Shown: one piece after another, positions 35,301 through 45,336 of the stretch
Numbering within the stretch: position 1 is the stretch's first letter
How the letters are laid out: the number at the start of each line of letters is the position of its first letter
Source: Rosellinia necatrix
Taxonomy: Eukaryota; Ascomycota; Sordariomycetes; Xylariales; Xylariaceae
Reading direction: 5' to 3'
Assembly: GCA_021209875.1 (NCBI GenBank)
Contig: JAGYVD010000001.1
Location: 3,410,001 to 3,474,000 of the forward strand
Length of the DNA stretch: 64,000 bases
Made by a program: the position numbers and the translations under genes
The notes under the pieces: model-generated
Database searches by the model: none
What the model was told of the DNA's origin: nothing
Seen by the model: the letters and a program-made list of their open reading frames with translations, nothing else

Positions 35301-35910
35301 GGCACACCAACGGAAGTGTCCTATGGCCTGCAGCTAGAAGGTGTCCTGCCTGTGCTTGCGCTCCGGCTTGCACTTCGAAGTAGAGATAACTACTAACTAT
35401 GCCATCTCCCGGGCAGGGTATGGCGGGTGGGTCTCCTCGAAGGATGCTACTGGTGAAATTCTTACCACAGGATAACTTGCAATGATGGCAGCACGGGTCT
35501 ATGCTCGAGTTGAATATCGGTCGATTAATCGTCACCACGGTGGGTGGGCCGGCCGGTTGATGAAATGTAAGTCGAGTGGCTCGGCAAGTAAGAACTTTGG
35601 TCAATAGGTAACTAGGTAGGAATGGGAAGTAGAAGGTTGTCGGCTGCTTGGTTTGCGCCAGCAAGCAGCTGCTGGCAGTTGTCGTAACTAAAGTTCATGC
35701 GAACGCAAACGCAAACCTACTAATGCGCGCAGCACTGAAAATACCACTATAATTTTAAACACAAAACGCACTGTGAGTGGGTGACTGGTCGTAAGTGATA
35801 ATTCTCATCTTGTCCCGAGCATTTCTCTAGGGGGGTCATTTGAACCTATCAAGATCTCCGTGCCTCATACTTGATCTCGGCTCAAATTTGATCCTGGCCT
35901 CTCAAGAATC
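32322..35910. other. Longest gene-free stretch of the window
   Basis: About 3.6 kb with no supported gene. GGTA/TACC motifs occur near 33280-33320 and 33700-33750. Two frames were looked at and left unannotated: 34999-35220 (+, 73 codons) and 35233-35664 (-, 143 codons, with a few clustered cysteines). Neither has a signal peptide, clear introns or a recognised motif. The right end holds the ADE2 promoter. Confidence 0.5.
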
Positions 35911-38364
35911 ATGGCTAAGAACCCGATTATCGGCCTGCTAGGTGGGGGTAAGGAAGCCTCTTATAAACATGACGAGATCATCGCAACGGTTACTGATTTC
36001 TGATTTCCATGCGAAGGCCAGCTGGGCCGCATGCTGTGCCAGGCTGCTGCCCCCTTGGGTATTACCGTCGCAGTACTGGATGCGGAGGACTGCCCCGCCA
36101 AGCAGATCAACCAGAACGGCCTCCATGTCACTGGCTCCTTCAAGGACCCCGAAAAGATCAGGATTCTAGCCTCGCGGTGTGATATATTGACCGTCGAGAT
36201 TGAGCATGTTGAATGCGACGTGTTGGAAGAGATCGCGACGAAAGGCGTCGAGGTGCCCTCTCCGGATGGGAACGGCACCATCATGAAGCGGGTGCCGGTT
36301 CACCCTTCTTACAAGACCTTGCGTCTGATACAAGACAAGTTCCAGCAGAAGGAGTACTTCGCCAAGAACGGTCTCCCTGTTGCCCCTCAAATGGCCATTG
36401 AGCCCGCGAATGCCCGTATCGCATCCATCGAGCAAGCGGCGAAGCGCTTCGGCTTCCCCTTTATGCTGAAGGGCTCCAAAGGCTCCTATGATGGCCGCGG
36501 CAATTTCAAAGTCCGAGGCCCCGACGACATTGAGAGTGCCGTTGCCCAGATGGGCGACCAACCGCTATACGCAGAAAAGTTCGTGCCTTTCGAGATGGAA
36601 CTGGCAGTTATGGTGATGCGGACCGAAGATGATGATGGTAATCTGAAAAAGGTCTATCCGTACCCTGTTGTTGAGACGATCCACGAAGACAGCATCTGTA
36701 CCAAGGTAACTCCCGGCTGATACGGTACCACGCATCACATATTAACGACTCTGAGGTGTTCTTCCCGCCTCGCAACGTCGCCGATAGTATCACGCAGAGA
36801 GCGCAGAAAGTCGCCTGTGACGTAGTTAGTCGTCTTTGGGGAAGAGGCGTATTCGCAGTCGAAATGTTCCTAGTCGGTGATGAAATTCTGGTCAATGAGG
36901 TAGGCATATGTTTCCAAGTGGTTTTACTGAGCGCTATGATCCGTTTATGACACTCTAACGGGAAGCTAGGTCGCTCCTCGGCCTCACAATTCTGGTCATT
37001 TGAGCATTGAATTGGTTCCGCAAAGATCTCAATTTAGGGCGCAACTAGACTCTATATTAGATAGAGTCCCATCCGCCGAGTTTTCCTTTGTACCCCAGTT
37101 TCCATCTGCTGTCATGCTGAACATACTTGGCGGCGCAGAACCTCATTCTCACCATAAACTCGTCGACTTGACCACTAACTTCTACCACCCGCATGCTAAT
37201 GCAGCATTGCACTTATATGGGAAAGAGTCGAAGCCGGGACGAAAGATTGGTCATATAACCTCATGGGGTCACTCCTCTGTTGAACAGCTTGTCGAACGAA
37301 CCAGTCACATTATACAATGCATGGACGAAATCAGAGCGGAGCGAATTGGAGCTACAGAGATAATCAATCAATCAGTATCACAGCCTGGAGTGACCCCATT
37401 GGTGGCGGTTACAATGGGTTCTGACTCAGGTTAGCATACTACCACATTTCGCCTGCTGGCCAGGGGCCAGGGGCTATGCGCTACCAGCTACTCCCTCCTA
37501 CCCCAGACGCGAAATGCTTTTCTCACCACTCCCATCCCATCTAAACAAAAAGGCATACTAACTTCTAGCCGCTGGGTAGATCTGGGGACACTTAAGGCCG
37601 GACTTCAAGTGCTGAAGGACTTCGATGTCCCTTTCGTAGTTCGAATCACATCGGCACATCGTACACCGCATCATATGATGCAGTTTGCCGCTGAGATGAA
37701 TAAATCTGGCTGTAAGGTGATCATTGCAGCTGGTAAGCGGTTCTCCCTGGATTCTTACATAGTTTTGATACAGAATCATGCTGATTGGTGATTTGGGAAT
37801 GTAGCTGGAGGCGCCGCACAGTGAGTATTCTTCCAGCCCAAGCGATAATTCGATCCTAGCTTGCAATTAAGTCTAGGAAGTCGAATCTCTACCGCGAACT
37901 GATAAGCCCCGTCCAAAACCCCCCGAGTATATTCCACATGCTGTCTAGGAGAATTATCACTGACCTTCCACCGCTAGTCTTCCTGGAATGGTCTCGAGCG
38001 AAGTGGCGCTTCCCGTCATTGGGATCCCCGTAAGGGCTAGTGTACTCGATGGCATGGACAGTTTACTCTCTATCGTTCAAATGCCGCGTGGGATCCCTTG
38101 CGCAACTGTACGCAATTCATTTCTCCTAAGTTCATATTCTAAACCATTGTTCACAATACATGACAACTACTAACGTCAAGTGTTCAATAGGTTGGCATAG
38201 GCAACTCAACGAATGCGGCGCTCTTGGCTATTCGAATACTGGGTATCGCTTTTCCCGAGTACTTGGAGAAGATGAAGGCGTATCAAGAGAAAATGAAGAG
38301 TGAGGTTCTCGCCAAGGATGAGATCATGCTCTCTACAGGATGGGAGAAATATCTCGATAGGTAG
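35911..38364 (+). CDS. ade2: Phosphoribosylaminoimidazole carboxylase (Ade2)
   Basis: Eight exons (35911-35947, 36017-36705, 36756-36899, 36970-37429, 37580-37732, 37805-37820, 37978-38107, 38191-38364) give 600 residues. The enzyme makes CAIR from AIR in purine synthesis. The N-terminal PurK-like ATP-grasp part shows [32 protein letters not shown] and [16 protein letters not shown]; the C-terminal PurE-like part shows [46 protein letters not shown] and [17 protein letters not shown]. The first intron splits the nucleotide-binding GGG loop. Exon 6 is only 16 nt and encodes the centre of AAAGGAAH. All junctions agree in phase. It is a fused bifunctional enzyme as usual in fungi, with more introns than I would expect. 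Confidence 0.95.
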
Positions 38365-39730
38365 CACTCCAGCTGCAGGATGACCAACTTGGCCACTGTT
38401 GGCATGGGCCCACGAGTAGAAAGGACCGGGAGGAGCCTGGTAGGTAACGAATTTTCCAGTTAGGACTACGATATATGCCTCCGGGGTTCTAGTTTCGTAG
38501 AATTATCTTCACCGAAGTTTACCTACGGCGTTTTAGATGAGAAATAGGTCACACGGCCATAAGCGCGACTGGGCGCTCCTGGGGACCCGCATTCACCATC
38601 GTGCTCCTGCTATAACATGTCGTGTAGTTCGGGATGTTGAAAGGAGCCCTCCGCCCATAAGTTTTTTTCTTAGAATCGAGCATTTATGTGGTCAAGGTTA
38701 ACTTAAATATAATTTATAATCAACTGGCCTGGGAATTGACTTGGCGCCATACCAGCCTGGGAGAGGTATTCAGTGCATGGTCGACCTCTCACCTGGATTT
38801 GTTTCCCCCCCTTGTTTCCGTGCGGATTTCGCTCATTGGTGGGAACCATTTTTTGAGGGCCGGGCGTCGAAATACTCTATAAACTCGTCATGTTATTAGC
38901 AGTTTCCGCATAATCGAGTAGGCTCGAGGTGCACAACCAGGAGCGCCAAACACTTACCACCTCGTGGGAATCATACAGGAAATATGGAATCTGCGATCAC
39001 ACCTCCTTTTCGGCGCTGGCTAGCCGCTCTGGTATGGTTGGATTTGGACCTCCACGGCCCACACCGAATGGGACTGATAAACCTTTAGCTCAAACTGAAT
39101 TGGTGTATGTATATGCATAAACAGAATTGGTAAGGTTGGGACAACGGCGCCGCTTCCGCTAAGGGAGCGCTCTAGGCGAGGGACAGAAAAGGAGTCGAAA
39201 AGCAGGGTCGGTTCAAACGTGGCATGTCAGGATTTCCAAAAACCTATTGTCATCTAATGCAAACGCGGTTTTACACTCGCATAACGACTACTTGGTCGCA
39301 GCCGCGGCATCTTACATCGCCTACGTCTTCGAGCCTACAATCAGTCGGGCGAAATAGGGGTCGGTGCTTCTCTTGCCCCTGGGATGAGGCATGATTCGCA
39401 TAAGTCGCAACTGCAACCACTCCTTGTTTTGTGGCAAATCCTATGTATTATGCAGTTCTTGTATAACACCTTTCCACCAAGGACCAAATTGGTTCCCTTT
39501 TTAGTCGCTTGATCTCAGCGACAGTCGCACTTTGATTACCAGTGGCATATTGGCATGCGGAGAAAACAACCCGAAAGAACAGTCATCCCTGTTAACGCCA
39601 TCGCATTGCTGTCGGTTTTTATGTACTAAGAGGTTCCCCAGAGTTCCTTTGTCATGAGTTCTTCGGATGTGCCATTTACCAGCCTCCTCCGCTCTATGAC
39701 CAGGTTCTAAGTTGTGCAGTGCTGGAGCGC
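38365..39730. other. Convergent intergenic region, ADE2 / Rps22
   Basis: About 1.4 kb with no supported gene; contains the 3' ends of ADE2 and the ribosomal protein gene. Confidence 0.55.
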
Positions 39731-40187
39731 CTAATAGAAGTAGCCAAGGATCTTTCCCGAGACGTGCTTTCTGCGGGCCTGGTTGTGATCTATGATGCCG
39801 GCAGACGTGGTGAGGACGACATGACCAAACTGACGGGCAGGCAGCAGTCGCACAACCCACTTCTCGAGATCTGATAGTCGCACGTTGAAACGCGGGTTGA
39901 TGACACCGCACTTGTTCAGCCTAAAATGGGAAGAAAGACTCAGCCATGGGCGCTTGGCGGGGCAGCCAAGGGGGATGAACTAACCGGCCGGTGAGCTGGA
40001 CGACGATTTTGCCGCCACGGTGGTCATCTACCTCTTCGAACTCGGAGATGTAGCCGTTTCGCTGCATGAGCTCGAGGAATCTGACGATGACCTTGGACGA
40101 GGGGCGAAGGACGACTTGGCGCTTGCCCTGCTTGTCGGCATTGTTGATGCTCTGCAGAGCATCGCTCAGAACGCTGGATCGAACCAT
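39731..40187 (-). CDS. rps22: Small-subunit ribosomal protein uS8 (Rps22/S15a)
   Basis: Two coding exons on the minus strand, 40187-39985 and 39920-39731, give 130 residues, the exact length of eukaryotic uS8. The start [18 protein letters not shown], the middle [20 protein letters not shown] (joined across a 64-bp intron) and the end [15 protein letters not shown] are highly characteristic. The protein binds the central domain of 18S rRNA. A further intron lies directly before the ATG (40188-40257), so the reading frame continues upstream only by chance. Confidence 0.97.
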
Positions 40188-40257
40188 CTGGTTGGGGGGG
40201 GAAGACGGGTTAGGAGCTGGCGAACGGCAACGAAAGGCAGGCAGCGGGAGCACTTAC
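40188..40257 (-). other. 5' UTR intron of rps22
   Basis: On the minus strand a GTAAGT donor at 40257 and an AACCAG acceptor ending at 40188 enclose 70 bp with a pyrimidine/poly-C tract. The acceptor abuts the ATG, a pattern common in fungal ribosomal-protein genes. Confidence 0.75.
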
Positions 40258-41567
40258 GATGTCGGCTGATTGGAAGGTGTATGGCGTCTCGCGCGTGTGT
40301 CGGGTATGGTTATCGAGGTGGTTATCGAGGTGGATGGCGTGTCGAGAGGTTCTTCAGAGACACCGGAGATGTAGTCTGAAGGTACCTGCAACGAATGGCA
40401 AAGCCATCACCCATATAAGTCCATGATCGCAGGGCCCGGAGGGAAGGGCCGGTAACCTACCTATCGAATCGAAGAGCACGAGGTGTGGGATTGAGGAGCG
40501 TGTGGTGCGGTAAAGAGGAAGAATCGTGATGATCGACGACTACAAGAAAAGTCTTGTCCTTCCTTCCCAGTGGGGCCCTGAAATGCCATAACTTTTGTGG
40601 GAAAGGAATTGCGCTTATCTAGCTTGGTGGGATCCTGATAAGACAAAGACGATAACAAGTCACGTGCCAATTTACACCACTTAAGGCCTTATCGAGGCAC
40701 ATATATCTATAAACGTTACCTATTTTGGTTTAACCGATATTTATATACCGGGGTGTTTTGCTTGTAGGGGGAGTATTTAAGTTAATACATCATCCTTGTA
40801 TGTCTTATGGCCACTAGATTAGTAGTCAGGCCGGCGACAACTAGCAAACCCTGGAGTAGTACTTTTTGATATTTTTATGCACCCAATCAAAAATATCTAG
40901 GTTATGTTTCGACACCACATGCGACCTGTTCAAGGCATCTATCTATCTGTGTGGTTTTTGGTGCGGTAAATCTGCTGTAGCCCAGGAGTGCTTCAAGTAA
41001 GCGAAGTCTACTAGATTGAAAAATGACGTCAATCCCAATCAGCCCGGGGAAAGGGGTCCATACCATGTATTGCCTCTAATAGTTACCCCTCCATCTACGA
41101 AATACAAGCTAGCTAAAATAACGGGGGCTAGACCTAATATAGTAAAGCAGTGAGTACACCAAAAACCTGTAACCTCGTACCTCTGGTATCAAGGTACTTT
41201 GAAGCTCTTGTTGCGGCAGGTATTCGGAGACCTGGGTGGCATTATATCGGCCTAGATATAATGTAATGCTAATTAATCTAGGATGATGTGTCTCAAAGAG
41301 GGTAAACGAACCACTATCCTAGGTAAATGGACCATTAGGTATCCTAGTAAAATGGCACTGATACATACTCCGTTAGGTTAGATAAGGTGCTAGCGAATAA
41401 TGGTGGGGTCACTTACATATGCACATCAGGTAGATAGCTAGAGTTACAATAGGTACCTACTGAATCAGAGGTCTGTCTCTTTTGTACTTTTGACCAAGGT
41501 TCCGCTGCTGCTAAGTAGACAGACAGAGCTGTCCGACAACTCTCTCACCTCCTCGAAATCGTCCACC
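40258..41567. other. Divergent promoter region, rps22 / prefoldin 5
   Basis: About 1.3 kb with no supported gene. The left part is the rps22 leader, possibly with a second 5' UTR intron (acceptor GTTGCAG on the minus strand near 40386). TAGG/CCTA motifs are moderate. Confidence 0.55.
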
Positions 41568-42360
41568 ATGGCCGCCGAAGGTGGTGAAGCAGGTATGTTC
41601 ACCTCTGGATACGCGACCTCCCCCCCCCTTCCAACCCCTTCACCCATCATTCATATCCTATGCGCACTCGTCGGTCGAGGAGACTAATCGCATCGTCGTC
41701 TGTCGGCGCGCAGTAAACCTCGACACCTTGAGCGTACAGCAGCTCACCCAGGTGAAGAACCAGCTCGATCAAGAGCTCGAGCACCTCACCTCTTCCTTCG
41801 GCCAGCTGCAAGCCGCGCAGTCCAAGTTCCGAGACTGCCTCCGCTGCGTCCAAGGCGGCAAGTCGCAACCCCTCCAAGGTACCCCGGCCGAAACCACCCC
41901 CGCGCTCGACTCGATGAGAGAACGGGGTCCCCGCCGTCTGACTAAATACCAACCGTTCAATAGAGGGCAAGCCCGTGCTCGTGCCGTTTACAAATTCGCT
42001 CTATGTCGGTGGGACCTTGTCTGACGCCTCCCGCGTTATCGTCGACATTGGCACGGGATTCTACGTCGAAAAGGTGCGACCGCCCTGTTCGCCGCCTCTA
42101 TTCTATCTTCGGTTGCCTGACTTACCACACCCTCTAGGACATGAAATCGGCCACCGATTTTTACGAGAATAAAACAAATGAAGTGGGAAGAAATATCAAA
42201 GAGCTAGAGGGTATAATTCAGGGAAAGACAAATAACGTTCGCGTCATTGAACAGGGTACGTCTTTCATCCTGTATTTATCTCCTCCATGCCATTTTCATG
42301 AGCTAATTCGATATTGTTATGCTAGTTCTGAGGCAAAAGATGGCGTCAAGCCCCCAGTGA
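41568..42360 (+). CDS. Prefoldin subunit 5 (Gim5)
   Basis: Five exons (41568-41592, 41714-41878, 41964-42073, 42138-42255, 42326-42360) give 150 residues. Prefoldin is a heterohexameric chaperone passing nascent actin and tubulin to the CCT/TRiC chaperonin. The alpha-type order is visible: N-terminal helix (LDTLSVQQLTQVKNQLDQEL), beta-hairpin core (EGKPVLVPFTNSLYVGGTLS and VIVDIGTGFYVEK), and C-terminal helix (MKSATDFYENKTNEVGRNIK). The first exon is only 25 nt, MAAEGGEA plus one base. Phases agree throughout. A second prefoldin gene (subunit 1) lies near 58.6 kb. Confidence 0.94.
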
Positions 42361-42668
42361 ACAGCTAGGGTGCGCCAGAATGCAGGGCTTGCGACTAGAA
42401 ATCGTCTATCTTTGAAGATCCTATGGGCACTGTGTTAGCAGGAGTTACCTCATCGGCTCATGGCTGGGGCCAACAACATACAGAGATTTCTACGAAGCCG
42501 CTTTTTAACCCCCGAGTCAACACATGATGGCATTTGGGATCCTCCTTGGGCAAGGCGGCTTGCTTCCACTGCTGCCGCTATACCGCACTGAACATTGGCT
42601 TAATAGAGCCAGCTATACATAGCCGGTTGCAACTGACCTTCGCACTGCTAACGCCGGTATTACCAATC
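42361..42668. other. Convergent intergenic region
   Basis: About 300 bp between the stop codons of prefoldin 5 and the unrecognised minus-strand gene. No feature seen. Confidence 0.6.
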
Positions 42669-44253
42669 CTACTCCTGTACCTGGCTACAACTATCGAAGA
42701 AGTCTCGAATATCCAGGATCGTCTCGATCAGTCCCTGTACTCTACTAGATGCGCATCCCTCTATACCTCCAGTCTCGTCGCGCAGCAGGCCTTGTAGGTC
42801 ACTGCCCCAGATCTTTCCGACCGTTTTCCCCGCTGGAACACGGCTATCCCGTTCCCAATTATCGGCGTATATTATCACGTTGAAATCTGTATCTCTTGGG
42901 GTCTTGCGGTTCATTTCGCGAATACTTTGCCAACGCCGATTAATTGTAAACTGAACCACGTAGCCCGTTCCTTTCCAGCTGAACCGGTATATGCTCTTTA
43001 TGGCGACCGACTTGAGCTTGTTTGCCAGCGTGTGGTTTTCGGGGAGGGAGGTGACAGGATAGCAATGGATATCGTGATGTGGGCCTTGCATCGTGGTATG
43101 CCCCATGCTGAGGTATTGCTTGATTGTTGGTGATACCCCTACTTTATCGTCTCCCGGCATGGCCGCTATCTTCCAGTCGAGCTTTCTACCCGCAAGTATC
43201 ATGTCAGCTAAGGAAGAGGATACATATGCTCGTATGAAGCAGCCTACCTGCCTAAGCTAATGCTAGTGGCCTCGAATCTAGGGATTTGCGCGTCTTTGGG
43301 AACTACTGTGGTATTATTCAGTTCGAATTTTAGGTGACTGCCGGTGATACCTTGTTTCGTTCTACTCATTTCCACTTGTGTTTCGTACCGGTTGCCGTCG
43401 TGCCAACATTCGAATATATATGTTGGAGTGACATCAGCGGATGTCGGAGTCTGGTTGTCTATGGGGACACAAGGGCTTCCAGATCCACGAATCAAACGCA
43501 TTATTGCCTTGACGCTCAATCCCCCATTATATGGTGCTTTACCTAAACTAGGAATGTCCGTTAATTCTAGTCACCACGTCACAAGTGGTCGAAATTCACT
43601 CACCAGGTTTCCAAGTAGCCCGTGGCCCTTGGATGCTTCACCATGTCATCGAATTGCTCCGGCGTGTACTTGCCGGGTTTGTAACTCTGAAGGAGGTAAT
43701 ATCCTAATTGGACATGTAAGATTACGGAAGCATGGAGATTTGAAGCTTCTTGCAAAGCGGTACATAGATTTTCCGAGAAAATTTGCTTGTATCTGTCGGA
43801 GGATGATTCAAACGTCGCATCTGGTGTTTCCGGCACACTTTCTATAACTGGGCGTGCGTTTTTGGCGGCATCAGTAGCTTGGACAGCGATGCGGAAATTT
43901 GTTGTCGTGAAACCAGCAGGTAACTCGACGAATACGAGCTTCTGGTCCGTAAGGATTCCCGAGAGATGTGAATCAGCAAGCCTTCTTGCCGTCCGAATTA
44001 AGACCAACGCATCTTCTTCCGTAGGAGCTTCGATACGGATATAAGGCTGGGAAATTTCCCGCAATTCTATATCAGCATCCTTGTTGCCACTTTTGAGGTC
44101 ATGGTACACTTGTTTCAGGATGCCTTCTACGGCACGGGGCTCCCCTGGGACAACAAACGTGGCCTCGTCAGGCGCGACAGTTAGTTGACATCTCATTAGA
44201 GTTGGTCAAAGTTGGGGACATACAATGACGCGGGCCTCATCAGCCGAATCCAT
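42669..44253 (-). CDS. Conserved-looking protein of unknown function
   Basis: Four exons on the minus strand, 44253-44224, 44163-43604, 43547-43248 and 43185-42669, give 468 residues with phase agreement at every join. I do not recognise the family. The first exon encodes only MDSADEARVI; its 60-bp intron has a CTAAC branch point near the GACGAG acceptor. The N-terminal half contains TFVVPGEPRAVEGILKQVY, QPYIRIEAPTEEDALVLIRT and KLVFVELPAGFTTTNFRIAV, alternating strand-helix segments. The C-terminal half contains FECWHDGNRYETQVEMSRTK, YRFSWKGTGYVVQFTINRRW and DFNVIIYADNWERDSRV, probably beta-rich. There is no signal peptide or membrane segment. Regular codon use, clean introns and low-complexity-free sequence argue that it is real. 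It may be an Ascomycota-specific protein. Confidence 0.75.
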
Positions 44254-45336
44254 GTCGGTTGAAAAAGTAAGTATACACTATCTTGGACCTGACGTGGAAA
44301 GGCAAACCAGAATGTTACTTTAGAGAAGATTGATAGAGAAATGCACTTGTAACTGGGAACTGGGAACTAGAGCAAGGACGCAGGTGCTTTGAAAAGCCCG
44401 CTACATCAACAAGCCGTTGCGGCTTTCGTCCAAACTAGTGGCGACTGCCTGCTTTCCTATAGTGTTTAGATTATCTACTTAGTGTCCCAAACCCAGCTGG
44501 CAGGTACATCTGTTCTGGTGTAGGTAGGCAGGTGCCTCCTTAAGCATGTGATCGGCGCCTACCTATTACAAGGGGATTTCCGACAAACTACTAGATAAGA
44601 GGAAGAGGTAGGTAGGCGCTACCAAGACAGGTAGAAGGCACACAAGTGAAGGCAGCTTAGGTGCTACTTGGCAGGCGTCACTTTTTCGTTTTACCTCAGT
44701 GCACGTCTAGATATCTTTCGAACATTCTCTACGGTCCACTAAGTTATGTCATTAATATGTATTAACATACTATGGATTTATTCCTATTATTTATCTCAGT
44801 TATCAGAATCGTGGACCCCTGGTGGTGCATTTTATGCTGTATGTTGAGCACATTGAGGCTGTAAGTTAGTGCCCGGGATGTCCCTTCGGACGGTAGTTAA
44901 ATCTGGGGTATAAAAATGGGGCGGTAGTTACTTCAATAGGCACCTGTTATAGTGTAAGTTGCTTGGTACTTAAATATTAGGTACGTACCTTCCTGGTGCT
45001 GCCCGGGAATTAGTTAATTGGGTCACATGATGTCGCGTTTTCTCTAATACCGGAAACGCGTTCCTCGGCTACAGCAGCTCGACACTGGACATTGCGGTTT
45101 TCGTAGGTATAGCTCGTTGAACTCACCTACAATAACCTACCTACCTTGCTTGCTAAAACGGACCGGATCTGTTTAGTTATCTGGAGCTACGGGAATATTT
45201 TGTCGGGTAATGTAGGGATCGCTGATGCAGCACTCCAAAGACCAGACCGAAGCCTCACAACCGCACCGATAAACGAAATAACCGCACTCTTGGTCTGTCC
45301 ATCTCGGTTGCACGAGGACATCGGTGTCTTGGCGAC
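44254..45336. other. Divergent promoter region, unknown protein / ORC1
   Basis: About 1.1 kb between divergent starts, with GGTA/TACC motifs at 44480-44660 and 45090-45145. No gene supported. Confidence 0.55.

Noticed and set aside
35911..38364. ADE2 as a pseudogene because of stops in the long frames
   Set aside because: All stops fall in introns with consensus ends; eight exons rebuild an uninterrupted, motif-complete 600-residue protein.
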